Of a stretch of DNA of 39,385 nucleotides, positions 23,867-33,264 are shown in pieces. Made by a program: the position numbers and the translations under genes. Under the pieces are notes generated by a model, which saw nothing but the letters and a program-made list of their open reading frames with translations, was not told the origin of the DNA and searched no databases. The stretch is from Candidatus Gastranaerophilales bacterium (lineage in GTDB: Bacteria > Cyanobacteriota > Vampirovibrionia > Gastranaerophilales > Gastranaerophilaceae), in the NCBI GenBank assembly GCA_944326915.1, contig CALVFT010000004.1:1-39385 (forward strand). Direction: 5' to 3'. The stretch's first letter is position 1; each line of letters opens with the position of its first letter.

Positions 23867-25588
23867 TTCTTTAAGTAATTTTTCTGCGAGTTCTGATTCG
23901 GTTCTTCCATTGAGAGTTTTATTTATTTTTTGTAATTTTTGAGAAATTATTTCCATATTGTCTGTCCATATAAAATTATCTTTTACATATTTTTCCGCTT
24001 TTTCAAAATCACCATCTATTTGAATTCTGATAATTTCTTTAAGCATTTCTTTTGCAATAGGAACAACTTTGTCAATATTTACGTGTATTTTTCCGTCAAT
24101 TATTTCATAAGCTCCGCGTTCAGAAAAATACTTGTTTTGCATAACAGTTCTTACTCTGTGTGCTTGGCTCATTGTAGGTTTTGATTTAAGGAAGTTATCA
24201 GCTATGGTTGTGACGATAATTTGTTTTCGTTGTTCTTGAGTATACATTCCAAGTTCTGTCAACAAGTCTACAAAAGCAAGTGCACCCATATCAGCCTTGT
24301 TCTCTTCGATAATGTTTCTGTATTTACCAAGTGATTCGCAAGCTTTTTTAGGTCCAAGAGAGTGTGCGTTTTCATGTCCTATTGTAAACCAGTGATCAGC
24401 TTCATTATTATAAAATTCGTGTTGATCTTTATCTAGTATTGCATCTAGTCTTTCTTGTAATTTTTTATAGTCACTAACAAATCTGATTTGCCTGTGATAT
24501 ACGTTTCTTCTACCTCCACCAATTGTAAGTGATAGTTTATCATCATTAGGAAGGTTTTCTGCAAGAGTAATACCTCCTCTGTATGCTCCGACATCACCGC
24601 ATACTGCAACTAAGTCGACATCTACCATGGTTTGTTTAGCATCTTCGTTTTGAGATATGTTTTGTTCATACTCGTCTGCAAATGGCATATTTTTTGCAAG
24701 AGTTGGTAGATATTCTTTTATTGCAAGTAGTGCATGTGTCCCTTCTTTGTTTACTATTCCGACTCTTCCTCCAAGAAAATCTTTTGGGATCGGAGAAATA
24801 TTGTGTTGTTCTAGTAATGCAGAAAGCTCTTTATTTTCCACAATTGTACCAGTCATTTCATCTTCATAGTTCTCTCTTGTGATTGTAAATTCAAGAGGAG
24901 TGTCTTGAAGAGTTGCCCATTTTTTATCAGCATAAGCATCAAGCATAGGATCAGGTTCTTTAAGTGCTTTAGCTTGTAGTGTTAAATACTCGCTAAAGTC
25001 TTTATTTGTAGAGTATTCTGCTGCTTTTTCGATCTCTTCTGCCATTTGAGAAAATTCTTGCTTGAATTTGTCAATATAGTCTATACCGACTAATTTATCT
25101 CCTTTTCTTTCAACTACAGAACGTTGAGTAAGAATTTTTTTGACCTCTTCAATATCTCCATTATTAATCATTTCTGTAAGTATTTTATGAAATTCTTCTT
25201 TAGTTAAATCTTCAGGATATACCCCCTTACCAGGAAGTTCAATTATTCCTTTTGCGAGATTGATTTTTTCAGACATAGTATCGATAGCATTCATACCTTT
25301 TTGAGCATCAAAAAGAATTTTGGTAAGTTCTGCTTGTTTGTTTCCTTTTTTTATTTCTTCTTCTAGGAAAGTTTGGAATTCCAAATTGTGATGACAGTCA
25401 AGTTGCATGTTAATTTTCTCAAGTATATAAGCAGCCTTGACCAAATGTTTAAGAGCTTTTTTATCACCGTCTTGTAGATTCATATATTCTTTAGCATCAG
25501 CCTTAAGCATTTTTTTTGTCATCAAGTAGTCTTTGCTTGTTCTTTTTTCCAGTTCTTCTATGGAAAGATTTAATTCAAATTCTTTCAT
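23864..25588 (-). CDS. HExxH zinc metallopeptidase, possibly related to family M49 (dipeptidyl-peptidase III)
   Basis: The 574-residue protein has GHENAHSLG with HExxH at His405-Glu406-His409, and EENKADMGAL with Glu429 and Asp433. Second His to Glu is 20 residues, the HExxH-x19-ExxxD spacing of gluzincins such as thermolysin. The EExxAD phrase also resembles the EECRAD motif of M49, which otherwise has HExxGH and a longer gap, so the family is uncertain. The N-terminal about 200 residues are helical and charged; the middle (about 230-370) looks like an alpha/beta domain with GGRVGIVNKEGTHALLAIKE and GDVGAYRGGITL. There is no signal peptide, so it acts in the cytoplasm. AAGGAG precedes the ATG. 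Confidence 0.8.
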   Translation of the reverse strand: MKEFELNLSIEELEKRTSKDYLMTKKMLKADAKEYMNLQDGDKKALKHLVKAAYILEKINMQLDCHHNLEFQTFLEEEIKKGNKQAELTKILFDAQKGMNAIDTMSEKINLAKGIIELPGKGVYPEDLTKEEFHKILTEMINNGDIEEVKKILTQRSVVERKGDKLVGIDYIDKFKQEFSQMAEEIEKAAEYSTNKDFSEYLTLQAKALKEPDPMLDAYADKKWATLQDTPLEFTITRENYEDEMTGTIVENKELSALLEQHNISPIPKDFLGGRVGIVNKEGTHALLAIKEYLPTLAKNMPFADEYEQNISQNEDAKQTMVDVDLVAVCGDVGAYRGGITLAENLPNDDKLSLTIGGGRRNVYHRQIRFVSDYKKLQERLDAILDKDQHEFYNNEADHWFTIGHENAHSLGPKKACESLGKYRNIIEENKADMGALAFVDLLTELGMYTQEQRKQIIVTTIADNFLKSKPTMSQAHRVRTVMQNKYFSERGAYEIIDGKIHVNIDKVVPIAKEMLKEIIRIQIDGDFEKAEKYVKDNFIWTDNMEIISQKLQKINKTLNGRTESELAEKLLKE

Positions 25589-25670
25589 AATAAATTCTCC
25601 TTTTGGAAGAATTATAGCATATATCTTTAATGTAAAATTAGTTCAAATAGATGAATAAACGTATAAATTA

Positions 25671-25696
25671 GGAGAGAAACTATTCAGTTTCTCTCC
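25671..25696 (-). terminator. Hairpin after the paralogous membrane-protein pair
   Basis: GGAGAGAAAC and GTTTCTCTCC form a 10-bp stem with a 6-base loop, placed just after the stop of the 25720-26406 gene on the minus strand. The T run after it is weak (TAATTTAT). Confidence 0.6.
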
Positions 25697-25719
25697 AGAC
25701 TCTTAATATCCTTATTTAT

Positions 25720-26406
25720 TTAGACATTAGTATCGATTTTAGGAGGTTGGGGTTGTTTATTTTCTTGTATATTTTTATTTGTTTCTTGATTAGCTTGATT
25801 AATTTGTTTTTTATCCTTGCTTTCAAGACCTAAAAATCTCAGTGCAGGGTGAATGAATGCGTGGCTAGCTTGAGGTGCAATAATAGCAAGCCCAAGTACT
25901 GATCCTATTAAGTTTGAAAGCTCAATTGCCCCTTTTACATCTGCAAATTTTTCAGGATCTTGTTTTTTTAATTCATTTATAAGTGTTTGATTATATTTAT
26001 CCTTTACAGGGGTTTTGTCAGCTAGTTCTTTATTTAATGTTGCTAGTCTGTTTGTAATTGAAGGATTATCTGCTAATTTTCTGTAATGTGTATATTCTTT
26101 TACGCTGTTAAAGTGCTCAAATCCATTTTTATTCTTAAATATAGTATTTTTGGCAAGTTTAAAACCACCATTTTTAAATATAGGAACGATAGCAAATAAA
26201 TAAATCAAAAGACAAGTTGCTTGGTATAAAAACTCTTTAGCAGCTGCATATTGTTTTGTATCAGGATCAATGTCTTTGTCTATTAATATGAATCCAGGTC
26301 TTCCTATTGATTTCAAAGTTGTTTCTATCCCTACAGAAGCAGATGTGTTCTGAGCAATATTAGCTAAAGTTGAGTTTGAGGCTATAGTTCTAATTGCATT
26401 TATCAT
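25720..26406 (-). CDS. Membrane protein of unknown function, paralogue of its neighbour
   Basis: The 228-residue protein has a core near residues 34-58, IGRPGFILIDKDIDPDTKQY then AAAKEF, followed by a hydrophobic segment (ATCLLIYLFAIVPIF), a polar helical stretch (about 90-155), a second hydrophobic segment (LIGSVLGLAIIAPQASHAFI) and a tail rich in Gln, Asn, Lys and Pro. The core matches the protein encoded just upstream (GIARPTFTMMDKTENPETKK), so the two are paralogues. I recognise no family. Its ATG overlaps the upstream stop by 4 bp (ATGA), so it is translationally coupled. Confidence 0.7.
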   Translation of the reverse strand: MINAIRTIASNSTLANIAQNTSASVGIETTLKSIGRPGFILIDKDIDPDTKQYAAAKEFLYQATCLLIYLFAIVPIFKNGGFKLAKNTIFKNKNGFEHFNSVKEYTHYRKLADNPSITNRLATLNKELADKTPVKDKYNQTLINELKKQDPEKFADVKGAIELSNLIGSVLGLAIIAPQASHAFIHPALRFLGLESKDKKQINQANQETNKNIQENKQPQPPKIDTNV

Positions 26407-26984
26407 AAGCCACCTACCCTTAGACCAACTTGAGGTCTATTTGCATATGTATTCAATGTATTGTATTTGTTATTGTTTATATTAATAGTTTGATTAATTG
26501 GTTTTGGTTGTTGTAATACTGTATTGGTGTTTAAAGTCGTATTTTTACTTAGTTCTGGTTTTGGTTGTTTTTTCTCAGGAGCTTTGAGTCCAAGTTTATC
26601 CATAATTGGTTTTATAACTACAGAGCAGGTTCCAGGGATTATGAATAATGCAGCTGCACAAACCCCCATGAACATAAGATTTTTTTTAGCTTTTAGCAAA
26701 GCAGGATTTACTGCTCCGTTTTTTGTTTTTTGAGGAAATAATTTTTCTGCTGCTTTTGCAGAAAGTTCTCCACAGGCCCAGTATGCAGGTATTGCAATTA
26801 CTTCTGTAAGTCCTTCTCTTAGTGCTGTATATTTCTTTGTTTCAGGATTTTCTGTTTTGTCCATCATTGTAAATGTTGGACGAGCAATCCCTTTTACTGT
26901 AGCGATGGCCATTACAACATAAGTAGGTTTGTTGTTTGTGCCCAAATTATGACATATTTTCTTTATGCTATCAGTTAATCCCAT
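26403..26984 (-). CDS. Membrane protein of unknown function, paralogue of its neighbour
   Basis: The 193-residue protein has the motif '(G/R)-x-x-R-P-x-F-x-x-x-D-K-x-x-x-P-x-T-K-x-Y' near residues 32-53, then a weakly hydrophobic helix (VIAIPAYWACGELSAKAA), a second strong one (KNLMFMGVCAAALFIIPGTC) and a disordered tail rich in Asn, Gln, Pro and Thr. Architecture and motif are shared with the protein encoded immediately downstream. The function is unknown. The pair has its own promoter region, shared divergently with the ECF sigma unit. Confidence 0.7.
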   Translation of the reverse strand: MGLTDSIKKICHNLGTNNKPTYVVMAIATVKGIARPTFTMMDKTENPETKKYTALREGLTEVIAIPAYWACGELSAKAAEKLFPQKTKNGAVNPALLKAKKNLMFMGVCAAALFIIPGTCSVVIKPIMDKLGLKAPEKKQPKPELSKNTTLNTNTVLQQPKPINQTININNNKYNTLNTYANRPQVGLRVGGL

Positions 26985-27066
26985 TTATATTTCTCGACTT
27001 CCTTATGTCTTAAAAACAAACATAAAAATTTTTGCTAGTTATTTAAAAATCTCTATGATAATATTA

Positions 27067-27078
27067 CGAAATATTTCG
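27067..27078 (+). promoter_or_regulatory. 12-bp perfect palindrome CGAAATATTTCG upstream of the ECF unit
   Basis: The palindrome is 29 bp upstream of the ECF-type -35 element and lies between two divergent transcription units. Its C/G ends make chance less likely in this AT-rich gap. It is a candidate operator for either unit. Confidence 0.45.
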
Positions 27079-27106
27079 AAAATCAAATTTTATGATATTA
27101 TAAAAT

Positions 27107-27130
27107 GAACTTTTTAATTTCTATTTCGTT
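27107..27130 (+). promoter_or_regulatory. ECF-type promoter GAAC-N16-CGTT before the anti-sigma gene
   Basis: GAAC (27107-27110), followed by T residues, and CGTT (27127-27130) are 16 bp apart, the classical arrangement of promoters read by ECF sigma factors (GGAAC-N15/17-CGTC/CGTT). It directs towards the anti-sigma/sigma/CpxP-like genes, with a start site about 17 nt before ATG 27154, so the sigma factor probably drives its own operon. Confidence 0.65.
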
Positions 27131-27153
27131 TTATAAGCATAGAGGTTAAGATA

Positions 27154-27498
27154 ATGGAAAACAAATGTAATAAATATGAAGCAATATTTACTTTTTGTGA
27201 TGAAGAAACTTTTAAGGAACATCTAAAAAATTGTCCTGATTGTCAAAAAGAGCATGCAAAGATGGAAAAAGTTTCTGAGTTGTTAAAAGAGGTAAGGCCA
27301 TATTATAGAGAAAAACGTAAAAATATAGTGAAAGCAAAACTTGCTTGTGCTTTGTTTGCGTTATGTCTAAGTAGTGTCACATTAGGTGTAATCAATTTAA
27401 ATACAGATATTTCTGATACTATAAAGTATGGTTCAACTCTTACTGCAGAAGATTTAGGACTTCCTGTAGATTCGTACGGATTTATAATGGTGGAATAG
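27154..27498 (+). CDS. Membrane anti-sigma factor with zinc-binding (ZAS-like) motif
   Basis: The 114-residue protein has His23-x3-Cys27-x2-Cys30 in KEHLKNCPDCQKE, the ZAS anti-sigma zinc motif, at its cytoplasmic N terminus. One membrane helix follows (about 62-82, LACALFALCLSSVTLGV), then only about 32 residues outside. It is located 3 nt before the ECF sigma gene, and so is the likely partner that holds the sigma factor at the membrane. The order anti-sigma before sigma is the reverse of the most common one. GAGG precedes the ATG, and an ECF-type promoter lies just upstream. Confidence 0.82.
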   Translation: MENKCNKYEAIFTFCDEETFKEHLKNCPDCQKEHAKMEKVSELLKEVRPYYREKRKNIVKAKLACALFALCLSSVTLGVINLNTDISDTIKYGSTLTAEDLGLPVDSYGFIMVE

Positions 27499-27501
27499 TA
27501 G

Positions 27502-27999
27502 ATGGATTTTAGAGAGCTTATCAAAAGCAATCAAAATAATGTGAAAAATATAATAAGACTAATAACAAAAGAAACTAATGAGGACTTGGAACAAGAAGTC
27601 TATATTAAAGTATGGAAAAATCGTGATAAGTACAAAGAGCAAGGAGCGTTTAAAACTTGGATTAATACAATTGCAAAGAACGTATCAAAAGATTATTTAA
27701 AATCGTCATACAAAAGACATTCAGATATAACTACATCAGATGATGATACATTGAAAATAGTTAAAGACAGAAAGGAGACTCCAGAACTAAAACTAATTTC
27801 TAATGATCGTCAAAAAAGAATTTCGACAGCTATTGAAAGTTTAAGACCAAAATTTAAAGAAGTCATTCTTTTATGTGAAATTCGAGGATATTCATATGAA
27901 GAATGTGCAAAAAAATTAAAATGTCCGACAGGGACGGTAAAATCGAGACTATATAACGCAAAAAAAGAATTAGCAGTCCTCCTCGAAGACCTGCTTTAA
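27502..27999 (+). CDS. ECF-type RNA polymerase sigma factor
   Basis: The 165-residue protein is the right size for an ECF sigma with regions 2 and 4 only. Region 2 is visible in EDLEQEVYIKVWKNRDKYKE followed by FKTWINTIAKNVSKDYLK. Region 4 shows LRPKFKEVILLCEIRGYSYE and the helix-turn-helix ECAKKLKCPTGTVKSRLYNAKKEL. There is no C-terminal extension. It is cotranscribed with a ZAS anti-sigma factor upstream and a CpxP-like protein downstream (21 nt after its stop), and the operon carries an ECF-type promoter. Confidence 0.93.
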   Translation: MDFRELIKSNQNNVKNIIRLITKETNEDLEQEVYIKVWKNRDKYKEQGAFKTWINTIAKNVSKDYLKSSYKRHSDITTSDDDTLKIVKDRKETPELKLISNDRQKRISTAIESLRPKFKEVILLCEIRGYSYEECAKKLKCPTGTVKSRLYNAKKELAVLLEDLL

Positions 28000-28020
28000 A
28001 AAAGAAAGGATAAGAAGATT

Positions 28021-28614
28021 ATGATGAAAAAGACTCTTATTTTAGCAAGTGTGATTGCATTTACAATGTCAGCATCTGCATTTGCAGCTACTACACAACC
28101 AACCACAGAAACAACTCAAAAAGCTGTTTGTCCTGCTAAAGTAGAAGCTCCAGCACAACCACAAATGCATAAACCTCCAAAACGTGGAGACTACAAGAAA
28201 AAACAAGAAGCATTTGAAAAACGTTTAAAATTAACTGATAAGCAAAAAGAACAAGCTAAACAATTGAGAATTAAAGGCCATGAACAAATGAAGCCTATAA
28301 TGGAACAAATTAAAGCAAAACATCAAGAGGCTGAAGCAGTAAGACGTTCAAGAATTGCTCCTCAAATGCAGCAAGAAAAGCTTGAAAAAATTAACATGGA
28401 ACTAAAAGAACTAAGAAGACAAGCTCATGAAATAAGAATGCAAAATATGAAAGATTTTGAAGCTATATTGACTAAAAAACAATTGAAAGAGCTTGAAAAA
28501 ATGAAAAAAGAAGGACGTGAAAAATTTGAAAAAAATCATAAACGTCACCCAGGTGGCCCAGGTTATGGTCCAAAACCAGAAGGACCTTGTCCTCCGACAG
28601 CACCTCAAGATTAA
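28021..28614 (+). CDS. Periplasmic Spy/CpxP-like protein with LTxxQ motifs
   Basis: A signal peptide (residues about 1-23, ending SAFAA) precedes a helical domain with two LTxxQ units, LKLTDKQKEQ and AILTKKQLKE, the hallmark of the Spy/CpxP/CnrX-type helical hairpin; between them lie Lys/Gln/Met-rich helices. The C terminus is Gly/Pro-rich. Spy and CpxP are periplasmic chaperones or stress sensors, and CnrX-like proteins of this fold sense metal in an ECF system. ATG 28021 and 28024 are both possible; AAAGGA precedes. Being the third gene of the ECF operon, it is either a regulated output or the sensor of the unit. Confidence 0.87.
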   Translation: MMKKTLILASVIAFTMSASAFAATTQPTTETTQKAVCPAKVEAPAQPQMHKPPKRGDYKKKQEAFEKRLKLTDKQKEQAKQLRIKGHEQMKPIMEQIKAKHQEAEAVRRSRIAPQMQQEKLEKINMELKELRRQAHEIRMQNMKDFEAILTKKQLKELEKMKKEGREKFEKNHKRHPGGPGYGPKPEGPCPPTAPQD

Positions 28615-28626
28615 TCATAAATAAAA

Positions 28627-28657
28627 CAAAAAAGAGGAATTTTTCCTCTTTTTTGTT
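28627..28657 (+). terminator. Terminator of the ECF operon, overlapping the next promoter
   Basis: ACAAAAAAGAGGAA and TTCCTCTTTTTTGT form a 14-bp stem with a TTT loop, running into a T-rich stretch. The next gene's -10 element begins only 2 bp beyond it. Confidence 0.85.
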
Positions 28658-28658
28658 T

Positions 28659-28664
28659 TATAAT
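28659..28664 (+). promoter_or_regulatory. -10 element (TATAAT) six bases before the hydE ATG
   Basis: TATAAT ends exactly 6 nt before ATG 28671 and no Shine-Dalgarno sequence is present, so the mRNA would be leaderless. Its -35 position lies inside the terminator hairpin. Confidence 0.6.
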
Positions 28665-28670
28665 AGCCCT

Positions 28671-29681
28671 ATGAATAATATCATTCAAAAAGCGATGCAA
28701 TATCATTCTCTTTCTAAATCAGAGATTGTTTCTATTTTAAGTACAAATGATTATGATAACGAATTATTTACTGCTGCTGATAGTGTAAGAAAAGAATTTG
28801 TAGGTGATGCAGTTTATCTAAGAGGCCTTGTAGAGTTTACCAATTTTTGCAGATGTAATTGTTTATATTGTGGAATAAGAGCTGAAAATAATGATACTTT
28901 AAGATATCGTATGTCAGAATCTGAAATTTTATCTGTTGCAAAACAGGCTATTGCTTTTGGTTATAAAACAATTGTTTTACAAGGAGGAGAAGATTGTTTC
29001 TTTAGTGCAAAGTATTTAGGCGAGATTATAAAGAAAATTAAACAATATGATGTCGCAGTTACTTTGAGTATTGGAGAAAGAAGTTTTGAAGATTATGATT
29101 ACCTAAAAAATTGTGGTGCTGATAGATTTTTGTTAAGAATTGAGACTACTGATGAAGATTTATATAAAAAAATGCATCCAAATATGTCTTTAGAAAACCG
29201 AAAGCAGTGTCTTTATAATTTGAAAAAATTAGGTTATGAAACAGGAACAGGATGTCTTGTTGGGTTGCCTAACCAAACTTTAGAATCTTTAGCCTCTGAT
29301 ATTTTGTTTTTTAAGGAACTAGATGCAGATATGATAGGAATTGGACCATTTATTCCTCATCCAAATACACCGTTAAAAAATGTAGAAGGGAATAATTTTC
29401 TTTTATCACTAAAAGTTATGGCTCTTACACGATTACTTCTTCCTGATATAAATATTCCTGCGACAACAGCTATGGAAACTCTTTATCCGAAAGGACGTAT
29501 GATCGCTTTACAAAGTGGTGCAAATGTTGTAATGCCAAATGTAACAGATTCAATTCATAAAAAAATGTATGAAATTTATCCAAATAAGGCATCTGTTGAC
29601 TATTCAGAATTAAAACAAACACTAAATTCTATAGGAAGAACTATAGGTATTGATAAAGGATTTCGTAAGAAAAAATACTAA
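28671..29681 (+). CDS. hydE: [FeFe]-hydrogenase maturase HydE-like radical SAM protein
   Basis: HydE is a radical SAM enzyme that helps build the dithiolate/CO/CN ligands of the [FeFe]-hydrogenase H-cluster. The 336-residue protein shows the radical SAM Cx3Cx2C at Cys60, Cys64 and Cys67 in EFTNFCRCNCLYCGIR, close to the HydE type (SNYCRNNCLYCG), then VLQGGED, the IETTDEDLYKKMHPNMS block and a terminal GLPNQT and IGPFIPHPNTPL. BioB or PylB-like enzymes are the main alternatives, but IGPFIPHPNTPL fits HydE best. No hydF, hydG or hydrogenase gene is in the window. The start was placed at ATG 28671; upstream in-frame codons cross the terminator. Confidence 0.88.
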   Translation: MNNIIQKAMQYHSLSKSEIVSILSTNDYDNELFTAADSVRKEFVGDAVYLRGLVEFTNFCRCNCLYCGIRAENNDTLRYRMSESEILSVAKQAIAFGYKTIVLQGGEDCFFSAKYLGEIIKKIKQYDVAVTLSIGERSFEDYDYLKNCGADRFLLRIETTDEDLYKKMHPNMSLENRKQCLYNLKKLGYETGTGCLVGLPNQTLESLASDILFFKELDADMIGIGPFIPHPNTPLKNVEGNNFLLSLKVMALTRLLLPDINIPATTAMETLYPKGRMIALQSGANVVMPNVTDSIHKKMYEIYPNKASVDYSELKQTLNSIGRTIGIDKGFRKKKY

Positions 29682-29693
29682 AAAGAGGTAAAT

Positions 29694-30608
29694 ATGAATT
29701 TTTCAGAAAACATGTTAGATTTGATAGGAAAAACTCCCTTAGTGAGAATAAATAGATTAAATAAAACTAATACAACAATTTTAGCTAAAATAGAAAGTCG
29801 TAATCCTGGTGGTTCAATTAAGGATAGACCTGCATTAAATATGATTGAGCAAGCAGAAAAAGAAGGTATAATCACGAAAGGTGCTACAATTATTGAACCA
29901 ACAAGTGGAAATACAGGTATCGGATTAGCTATGGTGTGTGCAATAAAAGGGTATAGAGCTATTTTTACGATGCCTGAGACAATGAGTCTAGAACGAAGAA
30001 AACTATTAAAAGCTTATGGAGCTCAGCTTGTATTAACAGAAGCTTCAAAAGGAATGCAAGGTGCAGTAGAGAAAGCTATTGAGTTAAGAGAAACAATTGA
30101 AAATTCTTTTATTCCAATGCAATTTAATAATCCTGCAAATCCTGAAAGCCATGTGAATTCAACAGCAGAAGAAATTTGGAACGATACTGATGGAATGGTT
30201 GATATTGTGGTCGCAGGAGTTGGTACTGGCGGAACAATTAGTGGTGTAGCAAAAGGTTTGAAAAAATATAATGTTTTAATTCAAACTGTTGCTGTAGAGC
30301 CAATGTTATCACAAGTTTTGGCAGGCAAACCTGCTGGCCCACACAAAATTCAAGGTATTGGTGCAAATTTTGTTCCTCAAAATTTTGATAGAAAATTGGT
30401 AGATAAAATAATACCCGTAAGTGATGAAAATGCTATGGATACTGCAAGAAAACTTGCAACGGAAGAAGGTATATTATGCGGTATTTCATCAGGTGCTGCT
30501 ATGTATGCAGCTATGGAATTAGCAAAAATTCCTGAAAATGAAGGGAAATTAATCGTTGTAATTTTACCTGATAGCGGAGAAAGATATTTATCGAGTGAAT
30601 TATATTAA
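29694..30608 (+). CDS. cysK: Cysteine synthase A (O-acetylserine sulfhydrylase)
   Basis: This PLP enzyme makes L-cysteine from O-acetylserine and sulfide. The 304-residue protein has the PLP lysine Lys43 in [12 protein letters not shown], the substrate loop [11 protein letters not shown] and the phosphate loop [10 protein letters not shown]. The GISSGAAM motif and PDSGERYLS complete the fold II signature. It starts 12 nt after hydE with AAAGAGG between, so the two are cotranscribed. HydE and cysteine synthase in one operon may point to supply of cysteine for Fe-S assembly, which is inference. A terminator follows. Confidence 0.96.
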   Translation: MNFSENMLDLIGKTPLVRINRLNKTNTTILAKIESRNPGGSIKDRPALNMIEQAEKEGIITKGATIIEPTSGNTGIGLAMVCAIKGYRAIFTMPETMSLERRKLLKAYGAQLVLTEASKGMQGAVEKAIELRETIENSFIPMQFNNPANPESHVNSTAEEIWNDTDGMVDIVVAGVGTGGTISGVAKGLKKYNVLIQTVAVEPMLSQVLAGKPAGPHKIQGIGANFVPQNFDRKLVDKIIPVSDENAMDTARKLATEEGILCGISSGAAMYAAMELAKIPENEGKLIVVILPDSGERYLSSELY

Positions 30609-30635
30609 ATATTATCTTTAGATAATCTTAGACAT

Positions 30636-30678
30636 AAAAAAGACATGTATTAACTTTTTAGTTTATACATGTCTTTTT
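30636..30678. terminator. Bidirectional terminator between cysK and groEL
   Basis: AAAAAGACATGTAT and ATACATGTCTTTTT form a perfect 14-bp stem with A/T runs on both sides, between convergent genes. A smaller hairpin, ATTATC-TTTA-GATAAT, lies just before it. Confidence 0.85.
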
Positions 30679-30728
30679 AAGTTCTTTATGCGGTTATTAC
30701 TATCATTTTCTTAATGTAGTAATTTGAA

Positions 30729-32384
<1,656 letters not shown>

Positions 32385-32393
32385 CTATAAATA

Positions 32394-32678
32394 TTATTCA
32401 ATAATTGCCAATGCATCTTTAATAGAAAGGATTTTGTATTCAACTCCGTCCATTTTGATGTCTGTTCCTGCATATTTTGCATAAAGGATTGTATCACCTA
32501 CTTTTACATCCATAGGTTCTCTTTCGCCTTTATCGTTTAATTTTCCTTCTCCTACAGCAACGATTTCACCTTTTTGAGGCTTTTCTTTTGCACTGTCAGG
32601 AATAAAAATACCGCCAGAAGTTTGTTCTGTATCTTCAATAACTTTAATAACGATTCTATCGCCTAGTGGTTTTAACAT
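32394..32678 (-). CDS. groS: Co-chaperonin GroES
   Basis: The 94-residue co-chaperonin starts [15 protein letters not shown] and has the mobile loop [18 protein letters not shown] and the beta-barrel roof. It caps GroEL. The region upstream (32679-32789) holds no CIRCE (TTAGCACTC-N9-GAGTGCTAA), so HrcA control is not evident; a weak TTTATC-N17-TATATT is the best promoter candidate. AAGGGG precedes the ATG. Confidence 0.97.
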   Translation of the reverse strand: MLKPLGDRIVIKVIEDTEQTSGGIFIPDSAKEKPQKGEIVAVGEGKLNDKGEREPMDVKVGDTILYAKYAGTDIKMDGVEYKILSIKDALAIIE

Positions 32679-32789
32679 AATATAATCCCCTTTCTTCTAC
32701 ACGTTATAATTCAACTACAAATATATTTATATAATATTTTTTGATAAAAATTAAAATTCTTAAGGAAATATTAATTATTAGAGTAAAAT

Positions 32790-33260
32790 TTACTTGTGGT
32801 AGGTTTCACCCTTGATAATTTTAAATGCACGGTAAATTTGTTCAACGAGTATAAGTCTTGCAAACTGATGTAAAAATGTCATTTTTGACATGCTCATTTT
32901 TAAATTTGCTCTATTGGAAACAAGTGGAGAAATTCCACATGATGACCCAATTACAAAAATAATTTCGCTCACTCCGTCATTAGTGAGTTCTGAAATTTTT
33001 TTTGCAAACTCTTCAGATGAAAACATCTTTCCGTTAATTTCTAAAGTAATTACATAAGCTTGAGGTTTTATATGAGAGAGAATTTTTTCTGCTTCTTGAT
33101 CAAGTATTTTACTTGTCAAATTCTCATCTTTAATTTCAATTGCTGGTAGTTCAAGAACTTCTACACTTGCATATGGTGTAAGGCGTTTAAGAAATTCTTC
33201 AATACCATCTTTTAGAAATTTTTCTTTGATTTTCCCGAGAGCAATAATTTTTATATTCAT
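32790..33260 (-). CDS. rlmH: 23S rRNA (pseudouridine1915-N3)-methyltransferase RlmH
   Basis: The 156-residue SPOUT-class enzyme methylates pseudouridine 1915 in helix 69. Key blocks are MNIKIIALGKIKEKF at the start, IIFVIGSSCGIS at the SAM knot (the family usually reads IGG-x-x-G) and the C-terminal MSKMTFLHQFARLILVEQ and YRAFKIIKGETYHK. I chose ATG 33260, 16 codons inside the longest frame, because the family begins MNIKI(I/V)A(L/V)GK. It starts 4 nt after the MscS channel stop, so the two are coupled. Confidence 0.95.
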   Translation of the reverse strand: MNIKIIALGKIKEKFLKDGIEEFLKRLTPYASVEVLELPAIEIKDENLTSKILDQEAEKILSHIKPQAYVITLEINGKMFSSEEFAKKISELTNDGVSEIIFVIGSSCGISPLVSNRANLKMSMSKMTFLHQFARLILVEQIYRAFKIIKGETYHK

Positions 33261-33264
33261 AATT

